Shown: piece by piece, positions 30,240 through 38,801 of the stretch | Numbering within the stretch: position 1 is the first letter of the stretch | Layout: every line of letters begins with the position of its first letter | Source of the DNA: a virus | Virus record (IMG/VR): IMGVR_UViG_3300031703_000599 | Coordinates: 34,609-98,608 of that record | Strand: one strand, 5' to 3' | DNA: 64,000 nucleotides | Program-made: the position numbers and the translations under genes | Notes under the pieces: model-generated | What the model was told of the DNA's origin: nothing | Databases searched by the model: none | What the model saw: only the letters and a program-made list of their open reading frames with translations

Positions 30240-30644
30240 TTAAATAGGTTCAAAAGTTAGTGTTGCGCCGTTTTCATTATCTTCTGCTACTGTAATAGTA
30301 ATAGAACGGCCTTTGTATTTGTTGTGAATTTCCTCTGCTAGCTCTTCTGCAATCATCTCACAACTTCTATGATTAAGCTTTAATACTGAGGTAGAACTAT
30401 CTACTTCTGCATACAGCGATTCCAGCCAACGTTTGAATTGAATAAATTCAATATCTCTGTCGTCATGGAATACTTCAATTGCTACTTTAAAGTGAAAGAT
30501 GTGCCTATGTGCCACTCCTAAAAATGAAACATCATCCCATCCACCTGTGGCAAGTAATGGATCATCTTTCGCAGCAGGATACAAGTGTACTCCTTCTCGT
30601 TGAAATGTAACCCATACTTGTCGTGTTGCAATAGCTAATGCCAT
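30240..30644 (-). CDS. Divergent 6-pyruvoyltetrahydropterin synthase (QueD-like) phage protein, 134 aa
   Basis: VAHRHIFHFKVAIEVFHDDR with its His cluster, LNHRSCEMIAEELAEE and VAEDNENGATLTF resemble the T-fold phage protein I recall as a QueD/PTPS relative. QueD turns dihydroneopterin triphosphate into CPH4, the QueE substrate. The usual catalytic Cys and zinc His triad are rearranged compared with classical QueD, so activity is uncertain. Its place between folE and the transglycosylase fits the pathway. Confidence 0.6.
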   Translation of the reverse strand: MALAIATRQVWVTFQREGVHLYPAAKDDPLLATGGWDDVSFLGVAHRHIFHFKVAIEVFHDDRDIEFIQFKRWLESLYAEVDSSTSVLKLNHRSCEMIAEELAEEIHNKYKGRSITITVAEDNENGATLTFEPI

Positions 30645-30645
30645 G

Positions 30646-30825
30646 TTACTTCCTTGCTTCTTCGTCTTGCTTACGGAATAGCTTTAGCATTTCCCATAAC
30701 TTCCAATCAATTGCTTCAAGGTATTTCATTAGTGCATCAGCATCAATGTTAGATGACTGTGCAGTTTCTGTAGTTTCTGTAGTTTCTGTTTCTTCTTCGT
30801 TAAGAAGTCTTACTTTTTTAACCAT
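30646..30825 (-). CDS. Small conserved phage protein, 59 aa
   Basis: Begins MVKKVRLLNEEETETT with an E-T-T repeat (a 9-bp DNA repeat) and continues DALMKYLEAIDWKLWEMLKLF, a helix I recall from marine phages. Good GGAG-like ribosome site. Function unknown. Confidence 0.6.
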   Translation of the reverse strand: MVKKVRLLNEEETETTETTETAQSSNIDADALMKYLEAIDWKLWEMLKLFRKQDEEARK

Positions 30826-30836
30826 GGTGATCTCCT

Positions 30837-31385
30837 TTATTTGATTATATGGTCTGACGTGTATTGATCCCAGTTTGTAAATACACTGCGATCCATTAAA
30901 GTGCGTAGGCTATGAACCCATACACCATCGTTAGTAGAATCAAAATCAACATCGTCGATCTTAATGCTAGCGTTGTACCCCATCTGATCTACATACGGAA
31001 TTCGTACACTTATCATTGGAATAAATCTGCGATGCTCAGTGAGCCCTTCTTCAAGAACCCATTCAGCTTGCGCAGGTTGAAAGTCTAAAGTAACCCAAAA
31101 ATCAGCATCGAGCAATGCACGAATTAGTGTTGCCCAATGCTGATGTATATCTGCGTCTACTTCTGCAATAGATGTGTACTCTGAAACATCGAAGCTCATG
31201 TTTGCGCCCGTGTAAATGTGATTACATCCGTGTGCGTTTGCTTCGTCAATAATATCATCAACTGTATGGTCATTGCCTACAACAAATAGTGTAGTCATTC
31301 CATGTGCTGGTGTGCGTTCTATTTCGCTGCCAACAAACATAGTGACGCCAGTTTTATTATTTTCAGTTTCGTAATTACGTTTCAT
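30837..31385 (-). CDS. Conserved marine-phage protein, 182 aa
   Basis: The plan FVGSEIERTPAHGMTTLFVV, HIYTGANMSFD, FWVTLDFQPAQAEW and FIPMISVRIPYVD is known to me from T4-like marine phages as a conserved protein of unknown function. The regular strand pattern suggests an alpha/beta sandwich. Located in the replication block beside the clamp and transglycosylase. Confidence 0.7.
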   Translation of the reverse strand: MKRNYETENNKTGVTMFVGSEIERTPAHGMTTLFVVGNDHTVDDIIDEANAHGCNHIYTGANMSFDVSEYTSIAEVDADIHQHWATLIRALLDADFWVTLDFQPAQAEWVLEEGLTEHRRFIPMISVRIPYVDQMGYNASIKIDDVDFDSTNDGVWVHSLRTLMDRSVFTNWDQYTSDHIIK

Positions 31386-31580
31386 TTATCTACCTTGCAA
31401 TTCAATTTCTAATTTACGTAGTTTTTCTTTTAAGGATAACTTCAGCTTTTTCATTTCTGTTAACACTTCATCCTTTATATGTTTATTGTACGCTTCTTTT
31501 ATGCTGCTGTCAAGCTCTTTGTGCTTTTCTTTCAGACTTTTCTTGTAACGCATTAAACTATTTTTAGTACCTGTACCCAT
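31386..31580 (-). CDS. Coiled-coil protein, 64 aa
   Basis: Almost entirely a Lys/Glu/Leu-rich helix (LKEKHKELDSSIKEAYNKHI, LSLKEKLRKLEIEL) with heptad spacing, resembling YdcH/SlyX-size helical proteins. No enzymatic motif. Confidence 0.55.
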   Translation of the reverse strand: MGTGTKNSLMRYKKSLKEKHKELDSSIKEAYNKHIKDEVLTEMKKLKLSLKEKLRKLEIELQGR

Positions 31581-31603
31581 GTTAGTCTCCTTTAATATTG
31601 TTA

Positions 31604-33097
31604 TTATAGACGCTGTAGGAACTCTTCTGCTCTCGCAGCATCTTCATCAGTAAAGTCGCTATGTAGTGTGTCGCCCCAACTTGCATCAAACAAGTTATCA
31701 AATGCAGATGATGATGTTGCAATGCTTCGTTGACCACTGAAGTCTGCTAACATTGGACGTGCATCTTCTAACATCTGCATTGGCGTTTCGCTTTTAAACA
31801 ATTCATCAATGAAGTTAACAACATAAATTACATTACGTGGTACCCATGTATCAAACTCATCAATCTTCTTACCAGGCTTGACTTTCTGCCAGTGCCTGTA
31901 ACTTGGCTTAAAGCGTTGTGTAGCGACATCAGCTAATTGGTTAGCACGTTGTACACTATCAATATGTGTGTAAACATTGTGTGCCATCATTAGGAAGTAG
32001 CTAAAGCTATCCCAACTTGTCTTGCCTTCTTTACCTATTTTATTAAGCATGCCTGGTTTGTACCAACAAATATCACCCATGTTAAGACGTTCAGCAATTG
32101 GACCTGCAAACGGGAATGGTGTTTCACTTCCTGCAAACATCTTGTCATCAATTGCTCCTTCCATTACATAACCAAACTTGTCATTGCGCAAGTTGTTTTG
32201 CGTATACATCTGGCCTTTAGCTGTAGTAATGAATGGACTTGCTGCATCATATGTAACCATCATGTTTTCATTTACAGTTTCGCGTAGATTACGCTGAATT
32301 GCTGTAAACACACAACCCCAGTCAAGTTTTGCTGTACCGAGATAGTGAACTAAGTCACGTCCAGGGTCTAGCATATGCTCATCTCGCATAACAATAAGTC
32401 TGCGTAGCATTAGATGCAACTGCTTCATGTTATAACCAGCCATTGCCCAACCCTCAAACGGGTAGTGCTTAACAGCATCGTACCAGATGTCAGCAGTGTG
32501 TTCATCGTTGCCTTGCAAGACGTTCATGAACTTTGTTTTACCTTGCCTGTTACGTACAAAGTAATCATTGTTAAACTTAGTATAGTCTAAACAATCACCA
32601 AAGCTTTTTAGTCCTGTCTTTTCATTAAGTGGTGGTAACGCTGCCAGTGTAGGAATATCCAACACCATGCTATAATCACTAGTATGTTCCAACCAGTTAA
32701 GGATACCTGACCGTAGTTTGTCGTCTGTTTTAAAGTTAGCCCAGTCGCATTTAATAACACCCTTTGCAATCTGGAATCCACCAGAGTCACCTAAGATGAA
32801 ACTTTTACTACGGTCACGCTTTTGGATCATGCACTCTTGTTCGTCACTTTTATCTGTGTCCAAGAGTGCATGTCCTGCACTATAAAGACCCCACTTATAA
32901 TTGTAGTATGTGTCTGCTTCTTTTAAGAAGTCGCATCCATCAATGCCAAACTCAAACCCATTAGGCATGCGTTCGTCACTTAGATACCCAGGCTTGCGCC
33001 GTTGGTTACTAATCATTTTAGAATAAAAGCTACTGATACTAGGCAGAAATACTGCATAGTCCTTGTTAGACTCTGTGAGGTTTCGTTGTGCTACCAT
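31604..33097 (-). CDS. dpdA: TGT-family 7-deazaguanine transglycosylase (DpdA-like), 497 aa
   Basis: The order of motifs follows tRNA-guanine transglycosylases: FILGDSGGFQIAKG (Asp104, SGGFQ), VLDIPT (Asp147), NVLQGNDEH, FEGWAMAGYN (G-x-A-I-G-G equivalent), VHYLGTAK and VTYDAASPF, where Asp284 lies where the TGT nucleophile (F-D-x-x-x-P-T) is expected. No zinc-binding C-x-C-x-x-C tail of tRNA TGT is present. TGT paralogues of this kind (DpdA) exchange guanine for preQ0 in phage DNA. With FolE, QueE, QueC and a QueD-like protein in the window, DNA modification is the likely role. It is directly downstream of the clamp gene. Confidence 0.72.
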   Translation of the reverse strand: MVAQRNLTESNKDYAVFLPSISSFYSKMISNQRRKPGYLSDERMPNGFEFGIDGCDFLKEADTYYNYKWGLYSAGHALLDTDKSDEQECMIQKRDRSKSFILGDSGGFQIAKGVIKCDWANFKTDDKLRSGILNWLEHTSDYSMVLDIPTLAALPPLNEKTGLKSFGDCLDYTKFNNDYFVRNRQGKTKFMNVLQGNDEHTADIWYDAVKHYPFEGWAMAGYNMKQLHLMLRRLIVMRDEHMLDPGRDLVHYLGTAKLDWGCVFTAIQRNLRETVNENMMVTYDAASPFITTAKGQMYTQNNLRNDKFGYVMEGAIDDKMFAGSETPFPFAGPIAERLNMGDICWYKPGMLNKIGKEGKTSWDSFSYFLMMAHNVYTHIDSVQRANQLADVATQRFKPSYRHWQKVKPGKKIDEFDTWVPRNVIYVVNFIDELFKSETPMQMLEDARPMLADFSGQRSIATSSSAFDNLFDASWGDTLHSDFTDEDAARAEEFLQRL

Positions 33098-33101
33098 TGT
33101 A

Positions 33102-33851
33102 TTATACCGTTAATGCTGGCAAGATATAGTCGTACTTGCCAATTCCACTATCCACACTAATTTGTAGTGCGCCGCGTTTTGAGATTTGCATTACACATGC
33201 ACCGCTCATTCCTAATTTTAAGATTGCAAGCACTTGTGCAAGTGGCCATGCATAACCTTCATTGAGCTCTCCGTTTACATTCTTAGCAAATGTACGCTTG
33301 CCTGTAAACGATCCGTCTGGCGCTCCAACTGTAATAATCAAATCACTGCCTTCAGTTTTAACTGTAAAGTTAGGCTCAATGCCTCCATAAATGCCTGCAA
33401 TTGCTTGTAGCTCACTTACCTTAGCTTTAGTTGGTTCAAATGTAACGTCCCAATCAGCACCTTTAAACTTAACAGTTTGCAGTGTTTGTTCGATAATCTC
33501 TTTAGACATAAATCGATATTGGTCTGTGTTGCCATCAACATCTTTGAACAACAAATGATCTGGTGTTTGTACACCATTGCGTTCGCGCGATACAACTTCT
33601 AATGTTGCGTCTTCTGTTTGATAGTTAGACAAAGATGATACGCCTGCTAGGAAACCTAAGTTACCTAAGCCAAACTCGCCTTTGAATTCTGGTGTTACAT
33701 CATGTAACTCTGCATGCAAAATTACTGTACGGTCTGCATCCATTGCATCAAGCTCTGTTGATTCATCTGTGCCAGTTACCTTTACATTGGTAATAAAGCC
33801 TAACCCTGCGGTGTGCTTTACGATATCCTGTACTACGTCACGTGTACTCAT
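33102..33851 (-). CDS. DNA polymerase sliding clamp, gp45-like, 249 aa
   Basis: The architecture (two repeated beta-alpha-beta halves with LGNLGFLAGVSSLSNYQ in the first, then VSELQAIAGIYGGIEPN, AWPLAQVLAILKL and YDYILPAL) resembles T4 gp45 clamps of marine phages. The trimeric ring tethers the replicative polymerase and, in T4, activates late transcription. It heads the run containing the transglycosylase, behind a consensus promoter. Confidence 0.8.
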   Translation of the reverse strand: MSTRDVVQDIVKHTAGLGFITNVKVTGTDESTELDAMDADRTVILHAELHDVTPEFKGEFGLGNLGFLAGVSSLSNYQTEDATLEVVSRERNGVQTPDHLLFKDVDGNTDQYRFMSKEIIEQTLQTVKFKGADWDVTFEPTKAKVSELQAIAGIYGGIEPNFTVKTEGSDLIITVGAPDGSFTGKRTFAKNVNGELNEGYAWPLAQVLAILKLGMSGACVMQISKRGALQISVDSGIGKYDYILPALTV

Positions 33852-33882
33852 TTATTGCTCCTATGGTTTTATGTATGTACTA

Positions 33883-33911
33883 ATTATATACTGGTATTTA
33901 GGTTTTGTCAA
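33883..33911 (-). promoter_or_regulatory. Consensus sigma70 promoter TTGACA-17-TATAAT
   Basis: Perfect hexamers on the minus strand (33906-33911, 33883-33888), 32 nt before the clamp ATG. Confidence 0.92.
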
Positions 33912-33953
33912 GCAAAACTTTGATATACGAGTTAAAAACTTTGATTTTATATA

Positions 33954-34268
33954 TCATTGCTCTGTTACTAACTTATTATAAGTATTTTCAATTTCCCATC
34001 GTATCCATCCTAGAACAGTATCAGTGTCAATATTCTCATTAATCCATTCGTACTTGCCAATGCCTGTACTAAATAAATGATCTCTGAATTCTTTCTTGAT
34101 ATTATCTTCTAAGTCTTCAATGTGGTTTGAAGGGCCTTGGAATACATTTGTAAACTTTATTTCAATTCCGCAATGCCCTTCATATTTACGTTTGCGATTC
34201 TCTATGTTGCTAGTAATGCCAAAGCATGTCTTGCCTGTAGCATTACTCCATATGTATAAGTAGCGCAT
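33954..34268 (-). CDS. GIY-YIG-like endonuclease domain protein, 104 aa
   Basis: MRYLYIWSNATGKTCFGITS with NIENRKRKYEGH follows the GIY-YIG plan (Y-x-I ... G-K-x-x-x-G-x-T, R in the helix). The two Tyr of the name motif are replaced (YIW and CFG). A C-terminal acidic helix (IEDLEDNIKKEF) supplies a Glu. It may be a free-standing homing-type nuclease or a domesticated one. It is co-directional with its neighbours, so a mobile origin is only a possibility. Confidence 0.6.
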   Translation of the reverse strand: MRYLYIWSNATGKTCFGITSNIENRKRKYEGHCGIEIKFTNVFQGPSNHIEDLEDNIKKEFRDHLFSTGIGKYEWINENIDTDTVLGWIRWEIENTYNKLVTEQ

Positions 34269-34270
34269 AC

Positions 34271-35464
34271 TTAAATTCCGTTGTACTTATTAATATGCTT
34301 ATCATTTAATGGTGGATAGTTTTCATCATTTTCATCACACCAGTTGTAGAAGTCAAGTATTAAGATGCTCAGTAAACAGTTCTCACTCCAGCCGCCTGGG
34401 AGATTATGTTGGCGGTTAAACGCTTCTAGGCGTGTCTTACATGTTTTATGAAACTTACTTGGACTTGCATATGTTTCTTTAAAGAACGACATTAATGCAT
34501 CTTGCCATTCGCGTGTGATTGTAACTTTGCTCTTACGTGCTAATTTAGCGTAACGACCTAGGGCAAGTATAAAACCGCCATCAACACCTTTTTCATTTGC
34601 AAAATAACGATCATGTAATGTTAATGCAAACTCTAGATCAGTCTTAGCACTATCAAAGTCTTCTGTTTCAGTTTCAGCAATCTTATTAAGTCCTGTAATG
34701 TAAGTAACCATTCCTGGCTTTGCGCCTTGTCCACGTGCTTCCACTGCTGGGCGCGTGTACATGTTATTGTTCTCAACAATTGATTGTACTACTTCTGCGT
34801 GTACATCTTCATCTAGTGTGCTTCCATAGTTACGTACACCACTTACACGTGATTTGTGCATAAAGTAAGGCTCAACTGCTTTGCGGCCTTTGTAATTGAT
34901 TAACCGGAATAGGAAGTTACCAAACGCTTCGCCTTTAATATCACTGCCTGGAACTGTTGCTAGCTCATCTATTACTTTGCATGGGACAACGAAGTCTTTC
35001 TCAATTACACCTGCTTCGTGTAAGATATACAATGCTATGCTTGTGTGTTGACCTTCTGGAATGCTGTAGCGGCCATTCTTTAGTTTAATTGTGTTTACTA
35101 CTTGTACTGCACGTGGGTCAAATGTGCGGATAATGTGTGCAATATGGTCCCAGTCTGGATCACGTTGGTTGTCGATGTTGACGTCCAGCTTATCAAATTC
35201 TACTAGTTCAATACGACCAAAATGTTCTGTTGTATAACTTTTGCCATTAGTGCGATTTCGCAAGTCATTGATTGCGTCTTTGATTGTTTGTCGATGTGAG
35301 GATGTTTTTGTTGGAGCTGTGCGCACTTCTAGGTCTTCGTATAGATCGTTACCGCGTTGTGCTTCTAATGCGTTCTCGATTTTGCTTAATGAGAATGGAT
35401 TCTGTGCTCGTTTGATTGGAGTACGTTCTTTGAATAATGCAGACTGTGTTGTTTCAGTTGTCAT
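34271..35464 (-). CDS. ParB/Srx-like (DGQHR-type) domain protein, 397 aa
   Basis: ELVEFDKLDVNIDNQRDPDW, then VVNTIKLKNGRYSIPEGQHT, resembles the ParB N-terminal fold (D-G-Q-H-R box, here E-G-Q-H-T). The rest is helical. ParB-type folds in phages hydrolyse nucleotides or bind/cleave DNA. Here the R of the box is Thr. It has its own promoter and is the first gene of a run ending in the GIY-YIG gene. Exact function unknown. Confidence 0.6.
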   Translation of the reverse strand: MTTETTQSALFKERTPIKRAQNPFSLSKIENALEAQRGNDLYEDLEVRTAPTKTSSHRQTIKDAINDLRNRTNGKSYTTEHFGRIELVEFDKLDVNIDNQRDPDWDHIAHIIRTFDPRAVQVVNTIKLKNGRYSIPEGQHTSIALYILHEAGVIEKDFVVPCKVIDELATVPGSDIKGEAFGNFLFRLINYKGRKAVEPYFMHKSRVSGVRNYGSTLDEDVHAEVVQSIVENNNMYTRPAVEARGQGAKPGMVTYITGLNKIAETETEDFDSAKTDLEFALTLHDRYFANEKGVDGGFILALGRYAKLARKSKVTITREWQDALMSFFKETYASPSKFHKTCKTRLEAFNRQHNLPGGWSENCLLSILILDFYNWCDENDENYPPLNDKHINKYNGI

Positions 35465-35531
35465 TTGACTTGCCTCTGTTTGTGCTATCAGTTAAGATTG
35501 AGTAGTACAGTTAATTTATACTACAATTACT

Positions 35532-35560
35532 AATATAACATTGGTTCATGTTTCTGTCAA
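35532..35560 (-). promoter_or_regulatory. Sigma70 promoter TTGACA-17-TATATT
   Basis: Perfect TTGACA (35555-35560) and TATATT (35532-35537) on the minus strand, in the 111-nt gap before the ParB-like gene. Confidence 0.85.
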
Positions 35561-35575
35561 CCTATAAGTATTTTA

Positions 35576-36304
35576 TTACTTCTTAAATCTTGGTAAAATA
35601 CATTCGTCTGCAAACTTATAATGCGAATCAGCTGATGGGTGCCAGTCATCCACAAACGTTAGATTATTTTTCATACACCAGTCCACTAGGCATTCGTTTA
35701 TGTATTCAACTCCTGTTCGATCAAACACCTGTTTACATTTTTCCCAGCGGTCTTCTGATTTGTTATCTGTAGCGTCGTTCCATGTTTGTCCTGCTAATGC
35801 ACCAGACCATCCTCTAAACGCAAACACAGTGGCGCCAGCTAACGAAAGTAAAGAAAGTGTACTAACTAATCTAGTCAATTTTATTTCAGGATTATCAAAT
35901 TTACGGTGATCTTCGACTATGTCATATTGCGGACCAGCCCAAATTGTATATTGCTCGTCTCCAAAATAGCTATCAAACGTATCCCAATTGCCCATCTCGC
36001 AATGTGTTGGTCTCTTGTGAGCGGGGTCTAACGTTATATTATTACTTTCTAATAATTCTTTATTATAAATGTTGCCGCCTCTATTTATTCCTGTGATCTG
36101 ATATACTATTATGTGATCTTTTAAACTATGAGTTAAAACATAATTACTAAGATAATCAATTAACTGCTGATTGCCTCCGCCGCCAAATGCATTATGTATG
36201 TGATGAACAGGTTGTAAATGGTCTGCTAATGTGCCAGCCCAGGAACAAACACGGATTGTATTACTTGGAGAGAGACTACATCCCAACGTAATTAATGTTT
36301 TCAT
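35576..36304 (-). CDS. SGNH hydrolase-like protein, 242 aa
   Basis: Begins MKTLITLGCSLSPSNTIRVC: the G-C-S variant of the GDS block. It has FGGGGNQQLIDYLSNYVL (block II Gly) and ends DDWHPSADSHYKFADE, block V with D-x-H. Same family as the genes at 1-716 and 59841-60587 but with low similarity. Probably acts on surface carbohydrate; substrate unknown. Confidence 0.75.
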   Translation of the reverse strand: MKTLITLGCSLSPSNTIRVCSWAGTLADHLQPVHHIHNAFGGGGNQQLIDYLSNYVLTHSLKDHIIVYQITGINRGGNIYNKELLESNNITLDPAHKRPTHCEMGNWDTFDSYFGDEQYTIWAGPQYDIVEDHRKFDNPEIKLTRLVSTLSLLSLAGATVFAFRGWSGALAGQTWNDATDNKSEDRWEKCKQVFDRTGVEYINECLVDWCMKNNLTFVDDWHPSADSHYKFADECILPRFKK

Positions 36305-36322
36305 GCAAATTTCCTATGTGCG

Positions 36323-36613
36323 CTATTTGGTTTTGTCGAATTCTTCTAGTTGTTTTATACGTTCTTCTAACTGATCAATCTTTGCAGAAAGGTTAGGGTT
36401 TATTTTGCGCCACGCATCAGCATCTTGATTTAACCATGTTAAATTAAACTTGTCTCTGATGTAATCGACTGCCTTGTCAAAAAGCCCATAACTCCACAGG
36501 CCTATTCGTGTATCGTGTATGTAAAATACAAACGCTGTTCCAAAAATACTACCCGCTAATGCTGTCCAAATCCAAAGACGGTCATTGGCCATATCTGTTA
36601 TCAATTCCCACAT
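36323..36613 (-). CDS. Small membrane protein with coiled coil, 96 aa
   Basis: One N-terminal hydrophobic helix (WTALAGSIFGTAFVFYI) is followed by an amphipathic region and a Leu/Glu helix (KIDQLEERIKQLEEFDKTK). I recall it in marine phages, function unknown. Confidence 0.6.
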   Translation of the reverse strand: MWELITDMANDRLWIWTALAGSIFGTAFVFYIHDTRIGLWSYGLFDKAVDYIRDKFNLTWLNQDADAWRKINPNLSAKIDQLEERIKQLEEFDKTK

Positions 36614-36622
36614 TATACTTTC

Positions 36623-37717
36623 CTATGTAAATTGCTCTGCGTATGGGTCAAACTCTGTGCCGCATTTCTGTGCGCAGACGCCTAGTTTACCTTCTTTGAT
36701 ACTAGCTAACTTCCAACTGTCTTGTATGTTCTGCATAATACCATTTGCAAACACACCTTTAATTCCATGCACTTTAGCACTAATGCCATCTTTGCCTCCA
36801 GCTGCATCAATGAAGTCCCAGATTTGCTCAACTTTAGGATCAGCTTGCCACCACTTGTACATACGTCCTGCTGTCCAGCAACACGGCATAATAAGTCCTT
36901 CAGCAGTTACAAATATGCTCTTAACATTTGGCTTAGATACTTTACAACTCACAGTTGCTTGGTTGTAATAGTCAAGCATTGTGCCGTAAGTCTTCTCGAT
37001 CTCTTTTAGCTTTAGCACTGCTAGGTTTTGGTGCTCTGCCTTTTTAGGTTTAGCAAGAGTAGTTGTTTCTGCACCTTTGTGATTCTTAGCCTGATGTGAT
37101 TCTTTCTTCTTACTGTCTTGTGTAATGAAGCGCCCAGTTTTCTTCTTCATGAACTTCTCAACACCCCACTCTTTAGCAAGTTGTTCAGCACGTTCCACAT
37201 CGCATTCACTGTGTTCAAATATTAAATAGTCCCAACGAGCTCTACCGCCTGCTGCAATAAATGCTTTCATGTTACGCTCTACTAGTTTCCACTTTACATT
37301 TTGTCTATACAAATGATTTGTTTCTTCCAGTCCGTCTACACTAAAGATAACACACCCATTGCGACCAATGATTCTAGCAAGTGATTCCCACCAACTAGCA
37401 CTTTGCATGCCTGCGTTAGTGTTCATGCTTAACCACATGTCTTCGTTGCAGTCGCGGAACCATTGCATAATCTCTAGTGTATCACGTGCAGCAATTGGAT
37501 CGCCTAGGTTGCCGCACATATACATTACCTTGAGTTGACTAATAAAGTCTGCTGGAAATATATCTATGCAATCATCTAGTGTTAATTCTTTTTCGTCATT
37601 GCGTATGTGTTGGTTAACTGCTCCACCATTTTCATTTCTGTCACACATTGGACACGCAGCGTTGCAGCTTTGTGTTACTTCTAAGTGAACTTCGTTAATC
37701 TGTTCGTAGTTGTACAT
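36623..37717 (-). CDS. Radical SAM/SPASM protein, 364 aa
   Basis: CNAACPMC binds the SAM cluster; MCGNLGDPIA and FSVDGLEETNHLYRQNVKW follow the same plan as the two split proteins at 10.6-11.9 kb. The C-terminus has SCKVSKPNVKSIFVTAEGLI-type strands and MPCCW, then CAQKCG for auxiliary clusters. The linker in the middle is Lys/Ala-rich. Intact example of the architecture split in the other cluster. Substrate unknown; RiPP maturation is the classic role of SPASM enzymes, but no precursor is visible. Confidence 0.85.
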   Translation of the reverse strand: MYNYEQINEVHLEVTQSCNAACPMCDRNENGGAVNQHIRNDEKELTLDDCIDIFPADFISQLKVMYMCGNLGDPIAARDTLEIMQWFRDCNEDMWLSMNTNAGMQSASWWESLARIIGRNGCVIFSVDGLEETNHLYRQNVKWKLVERNMKAFIAAGGRARWDYLIFEHSECDVERAEQLAKEWGVEKFMKKKTGRFITQDSKKKESHQAKNHKGAETTTLAKPKKAEHQNLAVLKLKEIEKTYGTMLDYYNQATVSCKVSKPNVKSIFVTAEGLIMPCCWTAGRMYKWWQADPKVEQIWDFIDAAGGKDGISAKVHGIKGVFANGIMQNIQDSWKLASIKEGKLGVCAQKCGTEFDPYAEQFT

Positions 37718-38070
37718 TAATAAATCCCGTCAAATATAAAGCAATCAACTGCAAAGGTTAGCTGTGCTCCAATGAACACTGCTAGCAGCCAACTGTCTAG
37801 CCAGTCCCATAGCTTTTTAATAATAAACCAGGCAGCTATTACCCGTAACGTGTATGTTATGTCTGTTAATAGCAAGTCCACAAACTCTGGCATCTGTGTT
37901 GCACCATAATAATAATAAAATATGATGTTGTCATATGCAAAACTTATTTGGGCCATCACAAGTACAGCCAAGTAGTAACTCATTCGTAAAGTTAACAACC
38001 TAACAATAGTAGCTGATACAAACAATCTATACGCTACATATGTTACGTTAGCTATTAATAATTCTAACAT
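37717..38070 (-). CDS. Multi-span membrane protein, 117 aa
   Basis: Four hydrophobic helices are visible (YVAYRLFVSATIVRLLTL, YLAVLVMAQISFAYDNIIFY, YTLRVIAAWFII, WLLAVFIGAQLTFAVDCFIF). ATG at 38070 is chosen by its 7-nt overlap with the previous stop. Not recognised. Confidence 0.6.
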   Translation of the reverse strand: MLELLIANVTYVAYRLFVSATIVRLLTLRMSYYLAVLVMAQISFAYDNIIFYYYYGATQMPEFVDLLLTDITYTLRVIAAWFIIKKLWDWLDSWLLAVFIGAQLTFAVDCFIFDGIY

Positions 38071-38471
38071 GGCGTTTGTTCCTTTGTCCAAAACACATGC
38101 ACTTGCTTGTTCTTCTTTTTAGCATAATCATGTGTGTACCATGTGCCTCCTTTATGCTGGCGTGTTAGCGCAATGGGTGCTACTATCAAACAATCAGTTG
38201 CGTTCACAATAGCCCTATTGCGTTCTAAGTAAGGAGCTGGCTCTCTTACTTCATTACCGCCAAATTTAGCATATAATTTAGTGTCAGTTGGTGGATAGGA
38301 AATAACATGCCAACTTAACGCCATTGCAACAGCAGCAACTTCAATATCTGCACCTACACAATCACCATGATGTAATTCAGCAGGCAATGGAATAGATTGC
38401 ATGAATTCAATTATTGCTTTAAGCTGATAGTCGTTAGTGCCGTGTCTAGATCCAGTTATTCCTACTTTCAT
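38064..38471 (-). CDS. SLOG-superfamily protein (YspA/DUF2493-like), 135 aa
   Basis: MKVGITGSRHGTNDYQL, ELHHGDCVGADIEVAAVAMA and GGTWYTHDYAKKKNKQ match the SLOG/Rossmann nucleotide-binding family seen in phages. These bind nucleotide derivatives; some sense signals. Catalysis is not evident. Linked to QueC through a cupin gene. Confidence 0.75.
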   Translation of the reverse strand: MKVGITGSRHGTNDYQLKAIIEFMQSIPLPAELHHGDCVGADIEVAAVAMALSWHVISYPPTDTKLYAKFGGNEVREPAPYLERNRAIVNATDCLIVAPIALTRQHKGGTWYTHDYAKKKNKQVHVFWTKEQTPC

Positions 38472-38801
38472 TTAATGATTTCGCCTTCCATCAAACACAC
38501 AAACAAAATACAATATGCTGTCTGTGTTGTTTACGACTTGATGATGAACTCCATCTTCGATTAATACAACATCACCTGGTTCTACGTTACGTGGAACATT
38601 ATTCAAACACATTACACCTGTGCCTGAGATAAAGTGATACACTTCTTCTTGTCCGGGATGTGAATGTCCATTTGTACGCATAAATGGTTTAAGCGTAGTT
38701 GAACTAACAACTAAATTATTCAGTGTTGTATTGTCTTGTAATGTGTATGTGTCGTTGTCTTTAACAACTGTGCCACCAACATCCATTATATTAACTTTCA
38801 T
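38472..38801 (-). CDS. Cupin-domain protein, 109 aa
   Basis: GHSHPGQEEVYHFISGTG and VEPGDVVLIEDGVHHQVVN are both cupin motifs with the His/Glu metal set. A small beta-barrel that may bind metal and act on a sugar or other small ligand. The 11-nt overlap with queC suggests a link to that gene but proves none. Confidence 0.8.
   Translation of the reverse strand: MKVNIMDVGGTVVKDNDTYTLQDNTTLNNLVVSSTTLKPFMRTNGHSHPGQEEVYHFISGTGVMCLNNVPRNVEPGDVVLIEDGVHHQVVNNTDSILYFVCVFDGRRNH

Noticed and set aside
33954-34268. Group I intron or inserted homing element around the GIY-YIG-like gene
   Set aside because: Neighbouring genes are intact and no split gene or intron boundary is visible.
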